Positions 8,787 to 16,971 of a stretch of DNA of 64,000 bases are shown in pieces. This DNA is from GCA-002793235 sp965267355 (lineage in GTDB: Bacteria; Bacteroidota; Bacteroidia; Flavobacteriales_E; Vicingaceae). Each line of letters opens with the position of its first letter. The stretch's first letter is position 1. The stretch lies in the NCBI GenBank assembly GCA_965267355.1, contig OZ253956.1, positions 2,970,109 through 3,034,108 of the forward strand, in the 5' to 3' direction. The translations under genes were made by a program, and so were the position numbers. The notes below the pieces were generated by a model that saw nothing but the letters and a program-made list of their open reading frames with translations, made no database searches and had not been told where the DNA came from.

Positions 8787-9785
8787 ATGAATAAATTGGG
8801 TAAAATAATTGCTTTTGGTTTCTTTCTTTTAGCATCCAGTTTCTATGCCCAAGACATTCACTTTTCACAATTTTACAATTCACCACTGAACCTTAATCCT
8901 GCTAACATAGGAGTTTTTAATGGCGATTTTCGTTTTGTTGCTAATCAAAGAACCCAATGGAGTTCTGTTACTACTCCTTACGCTACTTTTGGACTAAGTG
9001 CTGATGCAAATAGTATATTCAATACTCCTGTTGGGGCTGGCTTATCTGTGTATCAGGATAAAGCTGGAGATTCAAGATTTAGTACCTTACAAGTTGGCTT
9101 GGGAGCCTCTTATACTTTTAAATTAAAAGACTCCACTCAAAGTATAACAGTAAGTGCCCAACCAGCATTTACGCAACGTAGAATTGATTACAACGATTTA
9201 CAATTCGATAACCAATATAACGGCTTGTATTATGATGAGAGTTTGGGTAATGGAGAAAACTTTAACAATGAAGGCAGCAACTATTTTAACTTGCATGGTG
9301 GTGCAACCTGGAATTACCTAATTGCTCAACGAAAATCAGTAAGTGCTGGTTTTGCTTTGCATAACATTTTAACACCTCAGCAATCATTTTTTAACGAGAA
9401 CATCCCATTACATCAACGCATTACTATACATGCTGGAGGACTATTTGCAGTTAGCGAAAAAGTAGATGTACTTCCTGCAATTCAATTTCAGAAGCAACAC
9501 AAGCACAAAGAAATTATTTTTGGGGGTCAAGGTAAATACCACCTAAATAACGGTAATTATAAAGCCGTTTATGCAGGTGTATGGTATCGAAATTCTGATG
9601 CAACCTATTTTTCTGTAGGAATGGACTATGCTGATTTTCATTTTGGAATTAGTTACGATTTAAACCTATCATCACTTAAAGTAGCTAGTCAAAACCGAGG
9701 CGGATTTGAATTTGCCATCATCTACATTATTTCCCGATACAAACCAGAAATCAAAAGGTATAAAGCTTGTCCGGATTATATTTGA
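8787..9785 (+). CDS. PorP/SprF-family type IX secretion outer-membrane protein
   Basis: A 332-residue protein with a signal peptide (MNKLGKIIAFGFFLLASSFY then AQ). The mature start, DIHFSQFYNSPLNLNPANIG, is the hallmark of the PorP/SprF family, followed by a beta-barrel with many Gly and aromatic residues. PorP and SprF form barrels beside the T9SS translocon, and SprF is specifically tied to export of type B cargo such as SprB. Here it directly follows a type B cargo gene (24-base gap) and overlaps the next gene by one base (TGATG), so the three form an operon. It is probably a cargo-specific SprF paralogue rather than the core PorP, because such copies are usually paired one to one with a cargo gene. 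Confidence 0.9.
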   Translation: MNKLGKIIAFGFFLLASSFYAQDIHFSQFYNSPLNLNPANIGVFNGDFRFVANQRTQWSSVTTPYATFGLSADANSIFNTPVGAGLSVYQDKAGDSRFSTLQVGLGASYTFKLKDSTQSITVSAQPAFTQRRIDYNDLQFDNQYNGLYYDESLGNGENFNNEGSNYFNLHGGATWNYLIAQRKSVSAGFALHNILTPQQSFFNENIPLHQRITIHAGGLFAVSEKVDVLPAIQFQKQHKHKEIIFGGQGKYHLNNGNYKAVYAGVWYRNSDATYFSVGMDYADFHFGISYDLNLSSLKVASQNRGGFEFAIIYIISRYKPEIKRYKACPDYI

Positions 9786-12043
9786 TGAAGTGCTTACCTA
9801 AAATATTTCTATACTTCCTAATTATTAATTGTCAATTACTAATTAATAATTGCTTTGCTCAAACTCAAAAAGATTTTGTAAAGGTTGGTGATAAACTCAC
9901 TGCCATGGGTGATCATTATGGAGCTTCAATCTGGTACAAGAAAGCTTTAGATTTAGACTCAACTTACGTTGACATTGTTTACAAATATGCCGAAGCATTA
10001 AGAAGTTATAACGACTACAAAAAAGCAGAATCAAAGTACTATTACATCTATAAAAAAGATAGAGGAAAAGATTATCCGCTTGCACCTTTTTGGTATGCAA
10101 TGATGCAAAAGTATAATGGTAAGTATTCTGATGCTAAAAAATCTTTCAAACGAGCCAAACGATTCTTTACCAGAGACAGAAAAGGGTATCACTATCAAAA
10201 GGTAATGCAAGAAATAAAATCTTGCGAAGAAGCTCTGAAAATTATGCAAGATTCTGTACCTGTAAATATCAAAAACCTTGGGAACTCCATTAACACCTAT
10301 AGCAGCGAACTAGGTGGAACTTTATTAGATGACTCCACCGTTATTTTTTCTTCACTTAGAGATGAAAAAATGGAAGACAATTATGTGGTAGTGGATACCT
10401 CTTTATATTTAGTGAGATTATTTAAAGGAAGTAAGCAGGGTGATGTTTGGAAAAGTGATGATCAATTGGATGAAAAGATTAACGAACCCAATTACCACAT
10501 TGCTAATGGATGCTTAAACCCAGATGGAAATATCTTTTACTATACCAAATGTAACAGAAGTTATAACTGTAAAATATTTGCTATTGAATATAAAGATGGT
10601 AAATGGGGAACTCCTTATGAAGTTGAAGGAGTTAACCTTGATGATTACACCACTACTCAACCATCTATAGCTAAAATTGAAGACCAAGAAATATTGTTTT
10701 TTGCTTCAAATCGACCAGGCGGGCAAGGAAGAATGGACATTTGGTACGCCAGAAAAAATGACCAGGGTAAGTTTATGGCTCCTGCAAACGTAGGTAGCGA
10801 AATCAACTCCATTGAGGATGAGATTACCCCATTTTACAATCCAAAAGATACTGCTTTATACTTTAGTTCTAACTGGCATTATGGCTTAGGTGGTTTTGAT
10901 ATTTTTAAATCGAAAACCGATATGGTAAAATTTGGAAAACCTGAAAACATGGGTTACCCGATTAATACCAGCACTAACGATTTTTACTACAACATCAGAA
11001 ACAATACTGCTCTAATAACGAGTAACCGAAAGGGCTCTTACACCAAAAAAGGAGAAACTTGCTGCAACGATATTTGGGAATATGAGATACCAGATACTAC
11101 AGAAATTATTTACACTACTCTTGAAGAATTGAATAGGTATTTGCCTGTTAGATTGTACTTCCATAACGACCACCCTAACCCACGTACAAGAGATACCATT
11201 ACCGAGTTAAACTATATGACTACCTACAAAGGCTACACACGCCTTTACAATGAGTACCGCAGAGAATATAGTCAAGGCTTAAAAGGTGATGAGAAAGATG
11301 AAGCCATGTTAGACATTGAGGATTTATTTAGTGAATACATAGATAAAGGAGCAAATGACTTACAACTATTCACGCCTCTCTTATTAAAGGAATTAGAAGC
11401 AGGCAAAACCATTACTTTAACCATTAAAGGATTTGCCAGCCCACTTTCAAAGTCTGATTACAATGTAAACCTAACCTTGCGTAGAGTATCTAGTTTAATT
11501 AATTATTTAAGTGAGTACGAAAATGGCAAACTACTACCCTACATTAATGGTACTGCTGAAAACGGAGCTAAACTCGCGTTTATAAAAGTTCCTTTTGGGG
11601 AGTATCAATCTTTAAAGGGAATTAGTGATGATTTAAAAGACAAACGTAACTCTGTTTACAGCCCCGCAGCTGCATTAGAACGTAAAATTGAAATTATTGC
11701 CATACAAGCAGATGATACCAACCAAGTTGCTATGGATGGAAGTGAGTTAGAAAAATTACCTTTAATGACTTTTAAAGACACCATCATTAAAATGGAAGTT
11801 GGACAAACAGAAAAACAAATTAAGGTTATCAATAATGGTGAAGCACCTTTAAAAATATTTGCTGCTACCTTTAGTTGTGATGGTTTTACCATTGATTTTC
11901 CTGCAACCGAAATACCACGTATGGAGCCTATTTATTTAAATATGACTTATAACCCAACAGAAAATACTCCTAAAAAATGCACGGTAGAGTTTTTAACCAA
12001 TACCATACCCAATAAGATTAAAAAAGAAATATGGATAGAATAA
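9785..12043 (+). CDS. PorE-like TPR / PD40 propeller / OmpA-like periplasmic protein with DUF1573-like tail
   Basis: A 752-residue exported protein. ATG 9785 overlaps the stop of the PorP/SprF gene (TGATG) and precedes a signal peptide ending in NNCFA. TPR-like helices cover about residues 30-150 (GASIWYKKALDLDSTYVDIV). WD40-like PD40 blades follow to about 440 (ILFFASNRPGGQGRMDIWYA; ALYFSSNWHYGLGGFDIFK). An OmpA-like segment (ITLTIKGFASPLSKSDYNVN) covers about 535-600. The last ~90 residues (KVINNGEAPLKIFAATFSCD) resemble DUF1573. The family includes PorE, which anchors T9SS ring components to peptidoglycan. The carboxypeptidase-regulatory domain usual between propeller and OmpA domain is not obvious here, and the OmpA part looks divergent. 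It probably works with the neighbouring SprF homologue. Confidence 0.75.
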   Translation: MKCLPKIFLYFLIINCQLLINNCFAQTQKDFVKVGDKLTAMGDHYGASIWYKKALDLDSTYVDIVYKYAEALRSYNDYKKAESKYYYIYKKDRGKDYPLAPFWYAMMQKYNGKYSDAKKSFKRAKRFFTRDRKGYHYQKVMQEIKSCEEALKIMQDSVPVNIKNLGNSINTYSSELGGTLLDDSTVIFSSLRDEKMEDNYVVVDTSLYLVRLFKGSKQGDVWKSDDQLDEKINEPNYHIANGCLNPDGNIFYYTKCNRSYNCKIFAIEYKDGKWGTPYEVEGVNLDDYTTTQPSIAKIEDQEILFFASNRPGGQGRMDIWYARKNDQGKFMAPANVGSEINSIEDEITPFYNPKDTALYFSSNWHYGLGGFDIFKSKTDMVKFGKPENMGYPINTSTNDFYYNIRNNTALITSNRKGSYTKKGETCCNDIWEYEIPDTTEIIYTTLEELNRYLPVRLYFHNDHPNPRTRDTITELNYMTTYKGYTRLYNEYRREYSQGLKGDEKDEAMLDIEDLFSEYIDKGANDLQLFTPLLLKELEAGKTITLTIKGFASPLSKSDYNVNLTLRRVSSLINYLSEYENGKLLPYINGTAENGAKLAFIKVPFGEYQSLKGISDDLKDKRNSVYSPAAALERKIEIIAIQADDTNQVAMDGSELEKLPLMTFKDTIIKMEVGQTEKQIKVINNGEAPLKIFAATFSCDGFTIDFPATEIPRMEPIYLNMTYNPTENTPKKCTVEFLTNTIPNKIKKEIWIE

Positions 12044-13191
12044 AAAAACTATTATACATTTCGTTAATCTTCATATCTTTTTCATCTTGTAAAAAAGACA
12101 AAGAAGATGGCAGATTTTATTCTCAAGCGGTCGAACCAAACTATATTTTACATATTGGTGAGATAGGAATAAGTGATCAATCAAGCATAATCTCAAATGA
12201 CAACAACCTCCTAGTTTGTGGTAATGAATCAAATGAATTGTTACTATTGAAAACCAATAAATCAGGAAATTTAATTTGGAAAAAGAAATTTAGTGCAGGC
12301 TTGAATAGCAAAGCATATTCTTTAACCGAGAACTCAAACAATGAAATTTTTATTTGTGGTAGAACAAATAGAAATTGGAGTATAACCGATTACGATTTCC
12401 TATTAACTAAACTTAATAGCACAGGTGATACCATATGGACAAAAACATATGGTGGCAATGATGCAGATTATGGAAAAAACATCATAACTACATCAGATGG
12501 CAACCTTTTAATGTCTGGACATACATACAGTTTCGGTGTTGGTCCCTTCCCAGACATCTATCTGGTAAAGGTAAATTTTAATGGAGATACAATATGGTCT
12601 AATCATTTTTCAGATCAAGATCAAGAGATACCATTTAGCATGATTGAAACATATGATGGTGGTTATTTAATTACAGGTACAAATGAAGATAATAGCAACC
12701 CTAGGGAAGTTTATTTATTAAAAGTCGATGTAAATGGTAATAAATTATGGGACAAAAAAATTGGTCCTGCTATTTGGAAATGGGGTCAATCTACTGTCCA
12801 GCTTTCCAATGGCAATTTTATTAGTACAGGTTATCAGACTTTTTCTGGGTACCCCAACATTTTAGCAATAAAAACTGACAATTCAGGGAATTTAATATGG
12901 GAGAAAACATATGGAAATGTTGGGATTCATGACTTTGGTTATTCAATAAAAGCTGATAATGATGGTGGATTTATTATTGTGGGTAATTGTTGGGATATTT
13001 CTACTTCTATAAGTTCTGTTGTTATACTAAAAATTGATGCGTCTGGAAATGAAATTTATAGAAAAAGTTTTGGTGAACAAGGTTCAGGTTTTAATATTTT
13101 GAAAGATAATAATGGCGACAATATCATTACAGGAAACATTAATAATCACATTTTTATTGCTAGAACTGATATTAATGGAGTTTATTTATAA
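12031..13191 (+). CDS. Beta-propeller lipoprotein
   Basis: A 386-residue protein whose ATG overlaps the end of the previous gene by 13 bases, so translation is probably coupled. The signal MDRIKKLLYISLIFISFSSC ends in a lipobox cysteine followed by KKDKED. The mature part consists of about six repeats of roughly 50-60 residues built on GNLIWKKKF, GDTIWTKTYGG, GNKLWDKKIG and GNLIWEKTYGN, each with a later ILLKTN- or LTKLN-type strand. This is the pattern of delta-60/PQQ-like beta-propellers common in Bacteroidota. No catalytic residues are apparent. As last gene of the T9SS-related operon it could be a surface lipoprotein, but its role is unknown. Confidence 0.7.
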   Translation: MDRIKKLLYISLIFISFSSCKKDKEDGRFYSQAVEPNYILHIGEIGISDQSSIISNDNNLLVCGNESNELLLLKTNKSGNLIWKKKFSAGLNSKAYSLTENSNNEIFICGRTNRNWSITDYDFLLTKLNSTGDTIWTKTYGGNDADYGKNIITTSDGNLLMSGHTYSFGVGPFPDIYLVKVNFNGDTIWSNHFSDQDQEIPFSMIETYDGGYLITGTNEDNSNPREVYLLKVDVNGNKLWDKKIGPAIWKWGQSTVQLSNGNFISTGYQTFSGYPNILAIKTDNSGNLIWEKTYGNVGIHDFGYSIKADNDGGFIIVGNCWDISTSISSVVILKIDASGNEIYRKSFGEQGSGFNILKDNNGDNIITGNINNHIFIARTDINGVYL

Positions 13192-13195
13192 ATGA

Positions 13196-13221
13196 AAAGC
13201 CTCTGATTTATCAGAGGCTTT
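13196..13221. terminator. Bidirectional intrinsic terminator between convergent genes
   Basis: A perfect 11-bp stem (AAAGCCTCTGA at 13196-13206 pairing with 13211-13221) with loop TTTA. It sits between the stop of the plus-strand lipoprotein gene and the stop of the minus-strand M16 gene and can serve both. Confidence 0.8.
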
Positions 13222-13244
13222 ACTATCTATTTTATATCACTCAC

Positions 13245-15347
13245 TTACTGCTCAAAAACATCATCACCTAACTTGGTGTTAACCTCAACAGCAGTAACTT
13301 CCATATCTAAGGTTTGCGGACCAAAACTTTGCTTTATTTTGTGTGCATAGTTAATACCATTTACCACTTTGTAATCAGAAAATAAAGAAGTAATTATCAT
13401 TGTTCCTCCTGCTTCTTCTCCAACATCTTGCACTTGCATAGATTTTACCTGTAAGTTAGTCGCAACATCATACCATTCACTACTTTTATCACCAGCAGCA
13501 TTTGTTACCTCTATTTTGTATGCATCTTTTCCTTCAATAGGTTCAATTCCTAATAATTCATATTTATCACCAGAGTTTCTAAAATCTACATCTCCATGCA
13601 TTTTAGCACTCTTTTTCATGTCTTCCAACTCATCACCTTCCATGGTTTTATTTCCCTGCATTCCACTCACTTTTCCTTCTTTACCATTAAAAGTTTGTTT
13701 TTGTATCACCATTGGTCCCATTGCCATAATCATAGCAAATTTGTTTGGAGCTTTGCTATAACGTGTTACGGAAATAGTTTGCCCTTGCACAGAAGCATTC
13801 ATCTTAACAGTAACGTCTTTTATCTTACTTAATTTTTTATCCAATTTTTTACCTGCTGGCATACCATATTTAGCCTCAACAAACTTATCCAACACATTTT
13901 CAGCAGTCATTCCTTCAGGAGCTGACTTTAAAGGTTCCTTCCAATCATTACCGTAAGTATCATAAAACTTTACTTCTTTGCTTGCAGCAAAAGATTTCAA
14001 CTTTTCAGCTTCATCTTTATTACCTACTACTAGTATATAAGCATTTTCAGGCTTAATATATTTTTTAGCCATTGCCTGAATGTCATCTACAGTTACTGCA
14101 GCAACATTTTTCAGGTAATTAGCATAATAATCCTCAGGTAAATTATACTTCTCTGTATTAATCGCAAAGCGTGCAATGGTTTGAGGATCTTGCAAGGTAT
14201 AAGCAAATGTTCCTGTTAAGTAATTTTTAAACCCTTGCAATTCTTCTTCAGTAACTTTTTCGTTTACAATTCGGTTTAACTCATTCATAAACTCTGTTAC
14301 AGAACTGTCAGTAACCTCATTTCTCACTTTTGCATTAGCGTTAAAATTACCTACCAACTTATCTGAATTTAAAGAAGAATAAGCTCCATAAGTAAACCCA
14401 TGAGTTTCTCTAAGGTTCATAAACAGACGACCTGTCATTCCTCCACCCAAAATTCCATTTAGCAATCTTGCTTTAATACGGTCAGGGCTATTTGGTTTTA
14501 AATTTACAGGGTAAGTAATATTAATTACCGATTGAACTGCACCTTCTTTATGCACAAACGCAACTTCTGTTTCTTTTGGAGCCATAGGAGCTTTGTACTT
14601 ATTAATTGGCACATCACCTTTTTCCCAAGCCCCAAAATATTTTTCTATCAAAGGCTTTACTTCATCCACTGTAACATCACCAACTACGGCCAAGTATGCT
14701 ACATTTGGTTTAAAATAAGTATTGTAATACTCCTTACACTTATCTAAAGTAATTGCTTCAACTGTTTCTTCTGTGGGTATTTCACCATAAGGATGATTCT
14801 TACCATACAATAAAACAGACCTTACATTACCTGCAATAGCATCTGGGTTATCTTTTTCTGAAGTAATTCCAGAAATGGTCTGCTTTTTAATTTTATCTAA
14901 CTCTTCTTGCTTCATATCAGCATTTAAAACAACATCAGACATTAACTCTAATAATTTTTCTTGATGCTTTTTTAAAGAAGAAGCATATACTCCAGTAGAA
15001 GAAGTGCTTAATCGTGCACCTATAAAATCTACCTCCTTATTCAATTCATCTTTAGAGCGGTTTTTTGTCCCTCTACCCATTAACTCGCCAGCAGCACTAA
15101 CATAACCAGCCATATCACCTTCCAATAAAGGATCAACATCTAAGGATAATGAGTAAGCTACCTTAGGTAGTTTATGGTTTTCTACAACAAATACTTTTAA
15201 ACCATTAGGTAATGTAAATTTCTCCGTTTTACCCAATTTAATTTCTGGTGCAGGTGCAGCCTTAGGCCTTACACTTCTATCTAATTTTTGTGCAGAAAGC
15301 CCTAATGTAAATGTTGCTGCTAATAGGATTGATAATATCTTTTTCAT
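13245..15347 (-). CDS. M16-family protein, non-catalytic partner (no HxxEH), with C-terminal extension
   Basis: A 700-residue exported protein with signal peptide MKKILSILLAATFTLGLSAQ. Residues 35-460 have the M16 (insulinase) fold in two halves. Where active members have HxxEH, this one reads DMAGYVSAAGELMGRGT, so the zinc site is missing. The second half keeps the LRETHGFTYGAYS segment with the Arg/Tyr typical of the substrate-binding subunit. About 230 extra residues at the C-terminus (KFAMIMAMGPMVIQKQTFNG) look like a lipocalin/LolA-like beta domain. It lies 33 bases after an active M16 gene in the same direction, matching the known heterodimeric M16B arrangement. The pair probably degrades peptides in the periplasm. 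Confidence 0.85.
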   Translation of the reverse strand: MKKILSILLAATFTLGLSAQKLDRSVRPKAAPAPEIKLGKTEKFTLPNGLKVFVVENHKLPKVAYSLSLDVDPLLEGDMAGYVSAAGELMGRGTKNRSKDELNKEVDFIGARLSTSSTGVYASSLKKHQEKLLELMSDVVLNADMKQEELDKIKKQTISGITSEKDNPDAIAGNVRSVLLYGKNHPYGEIPTEETVEAITLDKCKEYYNTYFKPNVAYLAVVGDVTVDEVKPLIEKYFGAWEKGDVPINKYKAPMAPKETEVAFVHKEGAVQSVINITYPVNLKPNSPDRIKARLLNGILGGGMTGRLFMNLRETHGFTYGAYSSLNSDKLVGNFNANAKVRNEVTDSSVTEFMNELNRIVNEKVTEEELQGFKNYLTGTFAYTLQDPQTIARFAINTEKYNLPEDYYANYLKNVAAVTVDDIQAMAKKYIKPENAYILVVGNKDEAEKLKSFAASKEVKFYDTYGNDWKEPLKSAPEGMTAENVLDKFVEAKYGMPAGKKLDKKLSKIKDVTVKMNASVQGQTISVTRYSKAPNKFAMIMAMGPMVIQKQTFNGKEGKVSGMQGNKTMEGDELEDMKKSAKMHGDVDFRNSGDKYELLGIEPIEGKDAYKIEVTNAAGDKSSEWYDVATNLQVKSMQVQDVGEEAGGTMIITSLFSDYKVVNGINYAHKIKQSFGPQTLDMEVTAVEVNTKLGDDVFEQ

Positions 15348-15380
15348 CTTATATGATCTTTGTAAATTCTTAAATCTCTT

Positions 15381-16739
15381 TTACTTTTTCTCTTCTTTAA
15401 CTTCTGGCTGATTTGGTTTTTCAGCTTTCTTAGGTACATAATGTAATACTACTCTGTTTTCCTTAGTAAAATATTTTTTGGCAGCAGCCATAATATCTTC
15501 TCTGGTTACCTTCATGTATCTGTCAATTTCAGTATTTATTAAGTTAGCATCACCATAATAAACAGAGTAATTAGCTAAACTTTCAGCAATACCCTCAATT
15601 TTAGAGTTTTGAGAAATCATGTCATTTTCAATTTGATTTCTCAACTTCTGGAACTCTTCTTCAGTAATTAATTCTGTTTGTAATTTTTCTACTTCTTTAT
15701 CAATAGCAGCTTCCAAATCGTTTTCAGAAACACCCATATTAGTAATTCCAATCATTAGAGACATACCTGGGTCTTCTGTTGGAAAAGGAAACGCTCCTAC
15801 AAACAATGCCTTTTGTTGCTCATCAACAATGCTTTTCTGCATTCTTGAACTCTTACCTTGAGATAAAATCTGAGCCAACATATCAACCGCATAAGCATCT
15901 TTTGTACCCTGTGCGGGGGTGTGATATCCCATCATTACAGCAGGTAATTGCACATTATCTTCAACAACCTCTCTAACTTCAGCAGTTTTTTGAGGTTCAA
16001 CAATGTTAGGTCTTACAATCTCCTTTCCTTTTGGAATCCCAGCAAAATATTTCTTAATCCATGCTTTTAATTGTTTTTTATCAAAATCTCCAGCAATAGA
16101 TAATGTTGCATTGTTTGGTATATAGTAAGTCTTATAAAACTCTCTAAACTCTTCAATTTTTGCAGCATTCAAATGGTCTAAAGAGCCTATTGGCACCCAT
16201 TGGTAAGGATGTTTCTCAAAAGCCAACTCAAACATTGTTGGCATAAAAGAACCGTAAGGAGTATTCTCATAACGCTGACGGTATTCTTCTTTTACCACCT
16301 CTCTCTGTGTTTCAACACCAGTCTCATCAATCTTAGCATGTAACATTCTTTCCGACTCTAACCATAATCCTAACTCCAATTGGTTAGAAGGTAAAATCTC
16401 AAAATAAAATGTTCTGTCAAAAGAAGTATTAGCATTTAAAATACCTCCATTACTTTGAACCAATTTCATATACTCACCACGCTCAATGTTCTCTGAACCT
16501 TCAAACAATAAATGCTCAAAAAAGTGAGCAAATCCTGTTCTGTTCGGATCTTCATTTTTAGAACCCACATGGTATAAAACAGTAACCGCAACAATTGGCG
16601 TAGAATGGTCTTCATGCAAAATAACGTCTAACCCATTTGGCAATTCATACTGTTCAAATTCAATTTTGTTTGACTGTGCATTAGCTGAGAAAATTCCCAT
16701 TCCTAAAGCTGTCATCAATAAAATTTTCTTCATTTTCAT
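15381..16739 (-). CDS. M16-family zinc metallopeptidase (active subunit)
   Basis: A 452-residue protein. ATG 16739 gives a clean signal peptide (MKMKKILLMTALGMGIFSAN then AQ); the frame extends upstream but adds only charged residues. The inverted zinc motif HFFEH follows GFA in TGFAHFFEHLLFEGSENIE, and the distal glutamate is likely in the ETQREVVKEEYRQR segment. The length (about 450) is standard for M16B half-size subunits. It precedes the inactive M16 partner with a 33-base gap, so both are expected from one transcript and to form a two-chain clamp in which this chain provides the catalytic zinc. Substrates are probably small unfolded peptides in the periplasm. Confidence 0.9.
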   Translation of the reverse strand: MKMKKILLMTALGMGIFSANAQSNKIEFEQYELPNGLDVILHEDHSTPIVAVTVLYHVGSKNEDPNRTGFAHFFEHLLFEGSENIERGEYMKLVQSNGGILNANTSFDRTFYFEILPSNQLELGLWLESERMLHAKIDETGVETQREVVKEEYRQRYENTPYGSFMPTMFELAFEKHPYQWVPIGSLDHLNAAKIEEFREFYKTYYIPNNATLSIAGDFDKKQLKAWIKKYFAGIPKGKEIVRPNIVEPQKTAEVREVVEDNVQLPAVMMGYHTPAQGTKDAYAVDMLAQILSQGKSSRMQKSIVDEQQKALFVGAFPFPTEDPGMSLMIGITNMGVSENDLEAAIDKEVEKLQTELITEEEFQKLRNQIENDMISQNSKIEGIAESLANYSVYYGDANLINTEIDRYMKVTREDIMAAAKKYFTKENRVVLHYVPKKAEKPNQPEVKEEKK

Positions 16740-16786
16740 AATTTTTCTAAAATATCTTCTTGCGAAAATAATCATAAATACGTGGC

Positions 16787-16800
16787 TAACAAATTTGTTA
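16787..16800. promoter_or_regulatory. Perfect 14-bp palindrome between divergent genes
   Basis: TAACAAATTTGTTA is a perfect inverted repeat in the 232-base space between the divergent M16 operon and TonB-receptor gene. It is about 48 bases before the M16 ATG, so it could be an operator, but AT-rich DNA yields such palindromes by chance. Nothing else is evident in this space apart from the -7 box at 16939. Confidence 0.3.
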
Positions 16801-16938
16801 ATACATGAATGGCTCTATTTGTTTTTTAATGGTTATAAAGCAGGAAGTTTGAAGGTATAAAGACAGAGTAATATCACATCCTCAAATCTCCTACCTTAAG
16901 CTTCCGACTTACAAACAATAAATTGCAACAATTTTAGT

Positions 16939-16946
16939 TACTTTTG
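16939..16946 (+). promoter_or_regulatory. Predicted -7 promoter element for the TonB-dependent receptor
   Basis: TACTTTTG, a full match to TAnnTTTG, lies 25 bases before the GTG start at 16972. No TTG is found exactly 20 bases upstream. Transcription would start around 16953, which supports the GTG as the true start. Confidence 0.4.
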
Positions 16947-16971
16947 AAACCCAACAAAATGCACCCACTTA

